From NCBI GenBank assembly GCA_030674185.1, contig CM060306.1:47087716-47151715 (forward strand): a DNA stretch of 64,000 bases, in the 5' to 3' direction. The notes under the pieces are model-generated. The model searched no databases and had not been told where the DNA came from. It saw only the letters and a program-made list of their open reading frames with translations. The number at the start of each line of letters is the position of its first letter. Within the stretch, counting starts at the first letter, position 1. The translations under genes and the position numbers were made by a program. Below are positions 33,555 through 44,355 of the stretch, one piece after another. This stretch comes from Monoplex corrugatus. Its lineage: Eukaryota > Mollusca > Gastropoda > Littorinimorpha > Ranellidae.

Positions 33555-34924
33555 ATCTGAAAAAATCTCCATCCTTTACTCACCTGGCAGAGGTTTCAGG
33601 TTAAATCGAACACAAAGTCTTCCGATTGGAAATCCGATGTCTACCCACCCGACAACTGCGCCTGTAATTTAGTATCACTCGCAATGTCACGCAGTACACA
33701 GATAAGACCACAGGTGAAGTAACACACCTACATTCCAGGGCAACCAGACATACCGAGTATGAGTATGATGAAGAGGATTCAGAACATGTTTTGAATGGAT
33801 AGTTTGATCCTCCATCTTTCCTGTTGGAGTTTGAAATTTATTCAACTTTCAGGTGGACGAGGATTTTTATGTCGGCTGGTTGGTTCTTTTAACAGAGCTG
33901 TGAACTCAAGATCTGATATGTTTTGAACTCATGCCAAGCCCACAACAGTACAAACTGGTCTGTGGGCTGCCCAACTTTGTTTTTCATCATTATGGTGATG
34001 TCAGCTGAATGCTTCATAAGTCTATTCTCCCGCCCCTCCCCCCAAAAAAAAATCCCCGTTTCAAGACATTGTCGCTTATAGAATTATGAACACCCTTCGA
34101 GAGTTGCTGGCAGATGTAGGTGAAGTGCATAATTTTTTATAGGATCACCCAAGTGTAATGAATCTCTCTTGAACAAACTCCAAACTGTCAACAGGGATTC
34201 ATTAAGCTCAGACAATTCCACATATGCTCCACCCAGATCTGCTTAAGCCTGCTCATAACCCTATGGACAGGTAAAGTCTTAAAATGGGCATATGGGAGGA
34301 GAACAGGACATGTGCAATACTAACACAATTAAGCTGACACCACCAGCATGAATGAAGGCGCATTAAGAGTGTACAGCCAATGAATGGAGGAGCATTAAGA
34401 GGTTCAGCAAACAGGTCAGTTTTTACCTTGCAGGCTGGGACTGAACACAACATGCTCGTTTTGCATCCTGTGTATGTTCCTGCTCCCGTGATGCTCTATG
34501 TAATTTATGATACGCCAAATAAATGGTTCTTGTTTGGTATGATTCCTTGTATCTGTTTCTTGAGTTCAATCCCAGCCCCCAACACAAAATCTGGCCTGTT
34601 ACTGCCTATGTTAATACTGTGAACATTTTGATGGTGTTAACTCAGACTTTCGAAGATCCTCTTTCCTCGATCCATCACCCCTGTTTTTCAAGACCCGCCA
34701 ATGCGTAGAGTTTTGCACAGGTTCAACTCTACCAGAGAACAGATGGCAGATTTGGTACAGCGCATATGGAATTGTTCAAGTGCGACTAATCTTTCATGAA
34801 TAAACTCTAAACTCTCAAACTCTATGGACTCTCTGTGTTTCGCTTTAATTTTCTGTATATTCCATTTATGGAGTTTTCTATCTGTCCTCGTTCTCGTTCT
34901 CGTTCTCGCTCTCTCTCTTTTTCT

Positions 34925-34966
<42 letters not shown>

Positions 34967-34980
34967 ACCACACACACACA

Positions 34981-35021
<41 letters not shown>

Positions 35022-35680
35022 GCACACACACACACACATACACGGCACACATACACACAAACACACTGTTCATACTATATTCTTCACTTGTGGGTATGCC
35101 AGGGGCTCTTTCAGCACAAATGATATCCTCACCTTTGGGAAATCACGAGCAAAAATTCTCTTTTCTGTTAATCTCTTTGTTTCTGCCTTGCTAAATATTT
35201 TTCTGTCATATCTTCTATCATATTCTGCCTCGCTGGTCCATTCACTTGTATGTGTTCACTAAAGCTGTGTTTATTTTATTCCTAAGAATTGATAATTTGG
35301 TATATGTACTAAGCCAATTTTGGTTCTAAGGAAATCTGATGTGCAGAAGCAATGTTGCGTAATTCAGGCCCATTTTTACATGTTTTAGTGTCCTTAGTTA
35401 TGTTTAAATTAGTGTTCAGGTTTGTTCTTTAACATCACCACCACCACCCCCTTCCGATGATAAATTGGACAAGGTGGTCAACGACAGGGGTGTATCCTTA
35501 CAGTATGAGTGCGAATGCATTGATATGTGTACTGAATTTTCTTTTCCAGTTTTTCCCCAGTGAGGTATTACGCACATTTTACGATGATTATAGCTCTTAT
35601 ATCGCTGTGCACGGTCAGCCAGGCTAAAACAAAAGTCTCACAACCAATAACCCTATGTTCTGTCTCTCCCTCTCTCCCTC

Positions 35681-35711
<31 letters not shown>

Positions 35712-36130
35712 CCTCAACCCTCTCACCAGTACAAATAACTTGTCGATACTCATCCCACTCTGCACGTGCTGTGGTGTTAATCAAAATCGCTTATTGATTT
35801 GTTTACGTTGACACCATATGTCAGTGCCTCTCACGTGATGACAAGTGGTTACTCACAGATTATCATACATTTTCTGGATCATGGCTGTTCTAAAGCAGAC
35901 TTGACTTCAGCACTAAAGCCTCCTTCAACGCTGTTATCTGAAACTAAACTTGCGCAGTTAAGCTAAGTTGGTCAGTTCGAAAGTATATAATTGGTGGGTA
36001 CACCATCGAAGTGTGAAACTTGACGATCTATGAGTTGAAGGAGTGTGACGGATAGGAGTGTGGTTCGTACTGATTTGTGCGGTTGCTTGCTTTTTTTTGA
36101 CAGTACCTGACAAGTGTGCTCTGTACATTT
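33555..36130 (+). repeat. Tandem 2.6-kb duplication, unit 2
   Basis: This is the second unit of the duplication described at 30530-33100. It has expanded (CT)n and (CA)n tracts at 34895-35066 and 35660-35715. Minus-strand SINE remnants lie at 33555-33662 ('aaaaaatctccatcctttac', 'cttccgattggaaatccgat'). No coding feature is seen. Confidence 0.8.
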
Positions 36131-37380
36131 CTTAAATATTGTTTTCGTCATTCATTATGTACAATGATAGAAAACTCATAAATATTTGCTGAGTCAATTC
36201 CAAACTGATATAAACAAAACTGTAGGATACATTTTCCTTTGAATGATGTTTCTCGGTGAGACTAAATCTCGTCACATTTGACAAACATTAACAGGACTGT
36301 ATCAAAACAAAGAAAAGAAAAAGGGGGGTGGGTGGTGAGAGACAGAGAGACCCCTCCCTCTCCCTGAAAAATAATCTGTCAGAAACTAGAAATATGTTCG
36401 CTATCGCCTATTTATCAGTGAAATTCAATTGTACGATAACGACAACTAGAACAAAATCAGCAACGATAATAGACCTGATTAGACTGTGTTGAATTTGTAG
36501 GTGAAATGTTTCTAGATCCAGGATTGAGGCTATTTTTATACTGAGCTCGAACGTCCCTCGATGTTTTCTGTTGCCATGGACGAAACGATTCCTGCATTCA
36601 AGTCACGCTTTGTTACTATTTACAATGTGGAAGACGTTCTTACCGTACCATGTTACGCCGTGTCGCACCGTGCCCTGTTTGGCACGAATGGCTGTATATA
36701 TTGCAACTAGGAACAAAGTGGATCGTGCAGTTGTTTGTATGCGTGTTGGTAGCGGGGGAAAACATTAATCAACGGCCATGTTTTGCGTGAAAGGAGCTGT
36801 ATGATTACTGAACAGCTGATATGGTGATGATGATGGTCATGATGATGATGATGATGGTCTTTCCCATTGATCCAATGGATAAAGTATACATACCGGTCTT
36901 CAGTGTCTGGTATGAATCTTCATGTGGAGTAGAAGACCAATCCTGCAGACACGTTTTTCCACAGGCCCTTTGCTTTGCTTCCGCCATCCCCTCTTCTCTT
37001 GGTTAGCAGCTATTCTGTGCTGTTCTGTACTTCTACTCTGTGTTCACTGTTGCCGTCATTATGCTCTACTGCAAGCAGTGTCTTCCCAGTTGGTAGTGTT
37101 GATACTGCAGCTGATAAGGTTGGCCTTCACAGTATCTTTGTATCACTTTAGCGGACATCTCTACTATTCGTACTGTTGAACACTGTTAAATTTTCTTCCA
37201 CGATATTTATTTATTTATTTGCTTGTTTATTATTGATTTATTCATAATATTTTCCTTTCTTTCTTTCTTCTACTGTATGTTTTTATTACTTGTTTGTTTA
37301 TTTATTTGTCTATTCCTTGTTTTCCTTTTCTTTATTTCTTACCAGCTTCCTGTTCTTTTTCTTTATTTCTCTCCGTCTCC
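36131..37380. other. Intergenic, no gene recognised
   Basis: Mixed sequence with a short (GAT)n at 36820-36860 and TTTA-rich stretches at 37205-37330. Open frames are short and lack familiar motifs. Confidence 0.6.
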
Positions 37381-37394
37381 CTTTCTTTTTTGTT

Positions 37395-37434
37395 TCTTTG
37401 GTGTGTGTGTGTGTGTATGTGTATGTATGTGTAT

Positions 37435-37502
<68 letters not shown>

Positions 37503-37555
37503 CTGTGTGTGTGTGTGTGAATGAGATTGTGTGCGTGTGTGCGTGTGTGCTTGCT
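37395..37555 (+). repeat. (GT)n microsatellite
   Basis: GT units with GTAT interruptions. The overlapping cysteine/valine frames are artefacts. Confidence 0.97.
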
Positions 37556-37659
37556 TGCTTTTGCTCTGTCTTCTCTTTTCTCTGTTTCCTTGTATTTTTG
37601 TTTTGTTTTGATTTCTGTTTTGTTTTTTGGTGTGTGTGCTTTTTGGTGATATCAGATGA

Positions 37660-38690
37660 CTAGAAACACCTGTAAGTGCTGGATAGAACCCAGAGTAACA
37701 ATCCCTTATCGCTGGTCAAACAAATCCTAGCTCTTGGCGCCACACAGTAGCCATTTCGCAGAGCAAAGGGGGCTGTCAATGCACTGCTTGACCCATTCAG
37801 ATCCATTTATCACTTATCTTGTTTACAGGTTGAATGGCAATGTGGTCGAGATAAAAAAATGCTGGAACATAGCCACACACTGCATACCAATCATGTCCAA
37901 CCCTGCCACCGAACCAACAGAGATGAAAATAACCCTTCTTTCTTTACTATTGCCTTCATCCCTATATTGTGCAGCCTGTCCAGCCACCAACTCGCAAATA
38001 GCTGCCAGCTCTTCTTTTGTTCTTACCATAGTCTTGACACTTATCAGTAAGAAGCTCCCAACGTTGTTTTATACAACAACAGGTAGTGCTTGTACGATAT
38101 CAAATGTGGTCAAACATGACTCTCCAGACACAATCTATTATACTCTTCAGTTGGGTCTGACATGCCCTAAAGGGATTCCAATTTGCCATCTTTCCGAACT
38201 GTCACCAGGACTTTCCCTGCAGTCACCAGGCTGATTCCATGAACTAGCAACCGATCTGCCATTCCAAGTTGAAAAGAAACACCTGAGTGTACTGGATGAG
38301 ACCCAGAGCAACATGTTTCAACACTGGGCGAACAATTACTTCTCAGTTCCCAGGACCACACAGTTGCCATTTCGCCATGATGGGGGCTATGTGCTGCTTG
38401 ACCAATTCAGATCCGGTCATCAGTTACCTAATTGACAAGATCAATGGCAAGGAGGGAAGGTGACAAACTCCGGGACATAGCAATACAATGCACACCAGTT
38501 GAGTCCAACCCAGTCTCTAAACTAAGACAGAAAGAAAGAGTCCTCCTTTGTCTTCTCCAGTTTTCATCTCTCTACTGGACAGCTTGCCAGTTCCAATGTT
38601 GTTTTACTACAACTACTGGAGGTGTATGTGCAATTCCAAAAAATATAAATATTCAGGTATGATGTTCTAGACATAGCATTTTTCCTTTTA
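37660..38690. repeat. Pair of ~600-bp diverged direct repeats of unknown nature
   Basis: 37660-38000 matches 38270-38560: 'agaaacacctg.aagtg', 'acccagagtaaca', 'cacacagtagccatttcgc', 'gcttgacccattcagatcc' and 'acatagccacacactgcat' recur in order. The minus strand has open frames of 60-70 codons in both units (near 37823-38029 and 38167-38370). They may be remnants of an unrecognised mobile element or gene. I cannot name a family. Confidence 0.6.
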
Positions 38691-38703
38691 AGCTAGGTCT
38701 GAC

Positions 38704-38773
38704 ATGTGTGTGTGTGTATGTGTGTGTGTGTGTGTGTGGTGTGTGTGCGCGCGTGTGTGTGTGTGTGTGTGTC

Positions 38774-38820
<47 letters not shown>

Positions 38821-38828
38821 TGTGTGTT
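38704..38828 (+). repeat. (GT)n microsatellite
   Basis: GT units with GC interruptions. Confidence 0.97.
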
Positions 38829-39173
38829 ATGCTGGCTTGCTTTTGCTTTGGTATTTTTTCTGCTCTTTTGCAATATCAGTAATTCTTTAATAATAATCGC
38901 AACGGTAAACTTACTGGATGTTCAAATGCTGTAAACATATATTTTTGACCAGACGATCAACTGCTAGAGCGCTGGACTGCATTTGGTGTACACTCGTAAA
39001 CATAGCAACTGTTCCTGACATGCTTGTACTTAATATGAATAAAGTGGCTGTTTGTGGTCAGGCAAAATGGAACCACAAATACATAGAAACAGTTTGAGAA
39101 ACAGTTGAGAACGCATATATGATGTCATGAAATTAGACAGACGCAAATATTCATCCATATGACTTTTGGCAGT

Positions 39174-39221
<48 letters not shown>

Positions 39222-39793
39222 ACACGGGCGTGCGCGCGCAGGAATGCATATACACACATACACACAAGCAAACAACTAACACAACAACAACTACAAAAAC
39301 AACAAACCCCAATGACGCAAAATAATAACATCAGGTAATTTCCCTGATGTTTCATTAAGATGGAGACCTGTATTTTATTCGTTCTGACAATGAAAAGTTT
39401 ATCATCGCAGGGGAAAATAAGAATAAAGAGAAAAAGAAGAGTATGTCTGGAGTTTGTTCAAAGGAGGATTATTTGTAATTAACTGGTAGCCCATTTATAT
39501 CTGTAAAGTAAACAATAACAATAACAACGACAACAACAATAGCAAACAAAATGTATGCTGCCAGCGAGGTCTTTGAATGGGGAGGACGAGGTGAGGAGTG
39601 GGGAGATGAGATCTGTGAAACCAAGACGACATCACCAATGTGACTGGAGCATTAAGACTAACAAACTGTTGTTAAGCTGCAGGCTGGGATTGAAGTCAAA
39701 ACAACAGAGTAATAGATGAAGAAAACAAAAACAGGAAGAACAGGAAAAGAAAAAAATAATAAAAATATCGTCTGTTATTACCTTTTCTTGCAG
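38829..39793 (+). other. Upstream region of gene B
   Basis: It contains a (CA)n tract (39177-39222) and AAC-rich sequence. A possible splice acceptor 'ttaccttttcttgcag' ends at 39793 just before the 5' untranslated part of gene B. This suggests an upstream non-coding exon that I cannot locate. No clear promoter motif is visible. Confidence 0.4.
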
Positions 39794-39912
39794 AACGTCA
39801 ACCGATGACCAGTACAACGATAGGAAAAAAAGGAAACAGTACAAGCGCGCTGCAACAACAGAAAACTGGAAACGTTGCCAACTAGACCAGTGAAAAGAAA
39901 CCAAAAGAAGAA
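39794..39912 (+). other. Probable 5' untranslated part of gene B exon 1
   Basis: It lies between a good acceptor (ending 39793) and the start codon. An in-frame TAG at 39883-39885 shows that the ATG at 39913 is the first possible start of this frame. The start context is 'agaagaaATGtc', with A at -3. Confidence 0.5.
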
Positions 39913-40131
39913 ATGTCAGCTGAGACGTCTACGCCTAAATGGTCGTTCTTACAACGCAACGCTTTCATCATTACCATAACGTTGAATTCGATTATAGAAA
40001 GCCTGGGTGGTGCCGTCTTTAGTCAGTATCGTTATCGCTTCTTCCATGACAAGCACCAGGACCAGCTGTCAAGTTTTAACGTCACCAGGAGTGGGGAGTG
40101 TGGCACCGAAAACCTTGACCCTGAAGTACAG
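39913..40131 (+). CDS. SLC46-like (proton-coupled folate transporter-like) gene B, exon 1
   Basis: This exon encodes residues 1-73 of a membrane carrier. They comprise a short cytosolic N-terminus, membrane segment 1 (about residues 17-37, NAFIITITLNSIIESLGGAV), and a hydrophilic first extracellular loop with an N-glycosylation sequon NVT at 56-58 and a cysteine at 63. SLC46 proteins typically have a glycosylated first loop. The exon ends in phase 0 at 'gtacag' with donor 'gttggt', which is weaker than consensus. The next exon (45399) starts in phase 0. The family is inferred from the assembled protein across all exons. Transport substrate cannot be read from sequence. Confidence 0.8.
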
Positions 40132-40500
40132 GTTGGTTCGTTTGTTATTGTCTGATGCAAATCATAGACACTTGGAAAGGGGGAAAGGAGGGGCCGGAGG
40201 GGGGGGGAGAGAAAAAGAGAGAGAAAGAGACAGAGAGAGAGAGAGAGACACACACACAGAAAAAGAGACAGAGACAGAGGGAGAATGAGACAGAAAGAGA
40301 GAGATCAAACTTCAGATGATTCATTTATTTAAGCCACTGCCCCTTATAAAGGGGTGTGAAATAAAATTTCTAATCTTGAAATCTCGTAAATATTACTCAT
40401 CTAGCCACACCACCATAGATAAGCATGCAGTGAGTGACAAAAGAGAAATTGTATGTATAAATAAATAGTTATGAATAATATGATGTATGATGTATAACAG
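40132..40500 (+). other. Gene B intron 1, start, with purine tract
   Basis: A GA-rich microsatellite lies at 40200-40310. No other feature is seen. Confidence 0.6.
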
Positions 40501-41960
40501 CAATGAAACATTTTAACCCTTTTGAGAGATTTGTATTAGAATAATGTTAAATTTCTCGTGAGTTGTTCATTTCTAATTGCAAGAAGTTTGAGTTGACTAT
40601 AATCTTGTGGGAAATTTCCAGTATGTGTCAGGAACCCTTTTTCTTTAAATCGTCGACATCAGGATATCTTAAAAACAAAATGGACTTCATCTGAATGTCA
40701 CAGTTACACACGTTACATTTCCTATTTTTTTCATAACATATTGTTTGGAATGCATAACAGTTTCTGAGATATTACACCTAAATTATTGCCAGACCTTGTC
40801 TGGTAAGTCTGTTCAATCACAGTAGTGTATTAGGTTCAGTACAGTTTGAAGATCTGAACATTCTACAAACACTGAATCTGTAGATAGACTGCATATGATT
40901 ATTCCAATTCCGCCATGTACAGTCTGTAATTCTTTGCTTAACTCTATAAACAGTTTATAAAACCATTTATATTTCTATTCCTTGATAGTCACACACAAAA
41001 CCAAATCCAGATTGACTTAAAAACATGCAAACATTAAATACCCAAGAATGCCTACCTCTGCAATCTAAGTCATACAACATTTCGTAAGCTTTAGCTGTAA
41101 TTATCTATGCAGGCTAACTGTACACAGCATCTTAGACACTGGAGAACGAAATTCACATACAAAGATATATGTCCTTTAGTGTGTCCAAGTTTACACCTAG
41201 AAACCCTCTCAGAGCAAACTAGTGTACTTCTTATTTCCACAGTCCACATACTCTGCTCCTTATTGTACTACTTGTTGCACTTGTAAATCAAATAGCTTCT
41301 GGAATATGTCTATCAAATTACATTTAAATTTACACAATTACTTAAAATACTCAAACATTTTTTTTGTCTTTGTAACTAGATCTTGACATATGAAACTGAG
41401 ACAATGTTTTGTTGCGAAGTAGACTTCAAGATAGTGCCAGATTTCACAAGATACCAAAAATCATATATCATCCTTCCCAAAAAATCTTAACATGAACTTT
41501 CGCATGTTTTCCTTTAGTTCAAGTTTGTTAGCGGCCCTATAGAGATTGTTCAACTGAGCCTGCAGTCCTATGGTAGCTTCAGAGAATAAAACAATATCAT
41601 CCACAAAATGCATAATATATATCTGGATCAAATTTTTAGATAAATTATGCCATTTCTGCTATCATGCCATTTCTATTATTATTAACAATATCTGGTGCTA
41701 ATATGTTGATAAAAAGTGAAAACAACACAGGACTGCACACATCATTCTGAGTATAATGAAATAATTACAGAACTTTGTCCCACATCTATCCATAGTGTTA
41801 ATTTCTTTGTGCATGCTCCTAATACAGCGAAACAACTTACCCCTGATTCCATTTTTATCTGAGTCACAGATTCACAAGGGCAGGTTTTGATATGATTTTT
41901 TGCCTTTTGTAAGTCAAGTCGTGGCTAGCAGATGGGATGAAGATTCCGACTGTGCAATGC
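40500..41960 (-). mobile_element. Degraded LINE, reverse transcriptase to C-terminal zinc region
   Basis: Minus strand. At 41440-41640 the reverse transcriptase core can be read as HFVDDIVLFSEATIGLQAQL, then NNLYRAANKLELKENM, where the usual YADD is FVDD. Upstream, near 41700-41870, a decayed 'GVRQGC..SPVLFSLFIN' region can be guessed. Downstream at 40660-40740 KCNVCNCDIQMKSILFLRYP resembles the C-x2-C zinc region that ends many LINE ORF2 proteins. Many stops are present. The clade is not assigned. Confidence 0.55.
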
Positions 41961-41986
41961 ACGGCATTTGGGCAATTTATAACAAG

Positions 41987-41987
41987 T

Positions 41988-42062
<75 letters not shown>
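41987..42062 (+). repeat. (GT)n microsatellite
   Basis: An almost perfect GT run, immediately followed by a short dispersed repeat (42063-42110). Confidence 0.97.
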
Positions 42063-42065
<3 letters not shown>

Positions 42066-42110
42066 GTCTTTGATTTAATGTCTATTCACTAAAGTGATTT
42101 TAGACCAAAA
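42063..42110 (+). repeat. Short repeat adjoining (GT)n, copy 1
   Basis: It reads 'ctttgatttaatgtctattc' then 'actaaagtgattttagac'. It shares about 35 bp with 43748-43784, which also directly follows a GT run. Confidence 0.6.
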
Positions 42111-42470
42111 AAAGGGGGGGCCGGGGACGGGGGAGGAATGAAGAGGATATATGAAAAGAGTCAATTTTGATCTTGAGAAAAGACAATCCAGAAAACAACT
42201 GTTTCGAGGAAGGGGGAGGTAAAACTAACTAATAACGTTACCATAATTAGCGATTTAAACAAACAAACTGACAAAACAAAATTTATAAATGTATAGACTA
42301 AATGAAAGGAAACGAAACTTAAAATTTGGCTAACCATAACACTGAACAAGTGAAATAACATTTTAAAGATAATTCGCTATAGGACTTTTCAACAGGCAAA
42401 CAAAAAATTCAAATATTAATGACGAAGAGGCAAATATGTCAGAAACTGTCTTCGCAGATAGTATAGGAAC
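42111..42470. other. Gene B intron 1, no feature recognised
   Basis: A G-rich patch at 42112-42135 precedes AT-rich sequence without familiar motifs. Confidence 0.5.
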
Positions 42471-43500
42471 ATGTCGTTTTACCCTGACGCAAGAAAGAAT
42501 ATGACTATGTGTTATCTTTTTTCCACACAGACACTATATTCCTGGTGTATTTTGTTTTGAATGCATCAAGTTTCCATCTATGCATAAGGGATTGGATACT
42601 TCTGCTGGCAGGAAACTGCTTAGGGATATTGCTAACTTCAAGATTCATGTGACATTTATCATACTTTTTTTGTTTTTCTTGGAACTGGTTCCAGACGTAG
42701 GTGTCCACTAAGGTGTAATACTCGTGCAACGAGAGAGAAAGCTGTATATTATATGAATCTGGTGAGCTTTTTGCCCCCGTTTGGCAGCCCTGTCAACCTT
42801 ATCATTATAATGAAAAGAACTATGAGAAGGTATACAGCAGAAAGTAATATCAGTGCCTCTTAAGGATAAACTATGAATCAAGTGACTAATTTCCAGAATC
42901 ATTTCAGACCTTGTTTGTAATTTTGATTATTCAAGAGCCTGAAGTACTGATTTTGAATCAACGCAAAAAAGTATCTGAAAAATTGTCCTAAGAGACTTAT
43001 CATAAAGTTTAAAGCCATTCATATTGCAAAGAGTTCAGCTGTAAAGACAGATTTATCAAATCCTACACAGACAGATTTCTCAATTTTGAGTGCAGGTATT
43101 AAAAACGCTGAGCCTGCGTTTCTTTCAATTATTGATCCATCAGTGTAAATTTTCAAGTGATTGGAATAAAAATGTTCTATATGACATTTAACCTGACTTG
43201 CCAGTAAATTTATATTATCTTCTTTTTTTAAATGTGTGTGGTGTATGTCAAATCGAGCTGTTTGGAATTCCCAACTGGGTACTGGTGAAAAGGAAGGTCT
43301 TATAGATACAGGATCTACTTCTAGATCAATTCCTGAGCCTTTCATGACGTCAGATGTGTATGTTGCAAGTGTGACTTGTGAAGATATGGATTTAGCTCTT
43401 TTTTGGAAAGTCGGTATCTGATCTCAGTTTAGTTTCTGTTTCTGAGATGTTTTTCGACGGTGGTATTTCTTAAACAAAAATTTAGCAGAAGCGACTTTCC
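42471..43500 (-). mobile_element. Degraded LINE 3' half with RNase H domain
   Basis: On the minus strand, 43019-43345 encodes the start of RNase H (LKIYTDGSIIERNAGSAFLI, with the catalytic D of YTDGS, then FTAELFAI with the catalytic E). 42708-42902 continues with RGTDITFCCIPSHSSFHYND and KVDRAAKRG, the 'IPSH....ND..A' block. 42505-42729 is the C-terminal part. Frames are separated by shifts or stops. The architecture fits I/Nimb-type LINEs, and 24430-25520 is related. It lies in gene B intron 1. Confidence 0.75.
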
Positions 43501-43629
43501 TTTGCTCATCAAGTGGCAGCATTTTGATTTCATTATATGTGCGAAGACAGGAAGCATGCATGGGAAGACCCAGAGCAAGTTTGAAACTTTTACAATCTAT
43601 GCTCTGCAGTTTTTTTAGTAAGTGTTTCG

Positions 43630-43630
43630 G

Positions 43631-43661
<31 letters not shown>

Positions 43662-43666
43662 TGTGT

Positions 43667-43735
<69 letters not shown>

Positions 43736-43745
43736 GTGTGTGTGT
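43630..43745 (+). repeat. (GT)n microsatellite
   Basis: More than 50 GT units. It faces an (AC)n tract 95 bp downstream, so the pair forms a long potential hairpin. Confidence 0.97.
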
Positions 43746-43790
43746 TCGTTCTTTAATTTAACGTCTTTTCACTATAAGTGATATGACTAT
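43746..43790 (+). repeat. Short repeat adjoining (GT)n, copy 2
   Basis: It reads 'ctttaatttaacgtcttttc' then 'actataagtgatat', with the small palindrome CACT-ATA-AGTG. It matches 42063-42110. Confidence 0.6.
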
Positions 43791-43839
43791 ACCATTGCAA
43801 GTCTGGCATCTACCACTTGACTACCTCGCCCGTCATGTA

Positions 43840-43855
43840 CACACAACACACACAC

Positions 43856-43901
<46 letters not shown>

Positions 43902-43980
43902 AGCACACACACACACACACACACAAAGCACATACACACACGCACACAAAGCACATACACAGAAATACACACACACGCGC
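43840..43980 (+). repeat. (AC)n microsatellite
   Basis: AC units with AAAGC and GAGC interruptions. Confidence 0.97.
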
Positions 43981-44215
43981 GCCTTTCCAATCTGACTTTA
44001 CGACTTTGTTCCTGACTCAAGAAAACCTTCGTGCTCATGGTCTCCATCCGCCCTGCTGTGAATGGGCACCTGAACCTGTTCTGGGCTCGGGAGGGTGAAG
44101 CAGCAAGGGAGGGCAGCTGGGCACTATCTTCATACTGCTGGCCTAGAGAGAAAGTGAGGTGTGTCATGTCATTCCTGAACGACTTCATGATCAATGGACA
44201 AACTGTAAGATAATG
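43981..44215. other. Unidentified GC-richer stretch in gene B intron 1
   Basis: About 230 bp that is GC-richer than its surroundings, with open frames on both strands (plus 44031-44213, minus up to 44269). The plus-strand frame ends near 'caaactgtaaga', which could be a donor, but no acceptor gives the phase 0 start and end needed to fit between exons 1 and 2. The peptide has no membrane segment. A dispersed repeat is more likely than an exon. Confidence 0.35.
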
Positions 44216-44355
44216 TTCATTGTAAACACAGATATCTATTACTGTTTTAAGCTGCCACGAACATAACACTTCATGCCCAGCATGTCATGTTTTGTCCTTA
44301 TTTCCAGTGTAAAAGCAGTGCCAATTTATTTCAGTCTGCAATGGGAAAGCTATTC

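Noticed and set aside
33209..33583. Open frame spanning the N run
   Set aside because: It is partly made of N and covers the untranslated 5' region of an RTE-like LINE.
36571..36768. 65-codon frame with no microsatellite
   Set aside because: It is short, has no recognisable motif, neighbouring exon or promoter, and no paralogous copy for comparison.
44031..44213. Possible transporter exon before a donor-like 'gtaaga'
   Set aside because: No acceptor with the phase needed between exons 1 and 2, and the peptide (SIRPAVNGHLNLFW…) has no membrane segment or family motif. Exons 1 and 2 already join in phase.
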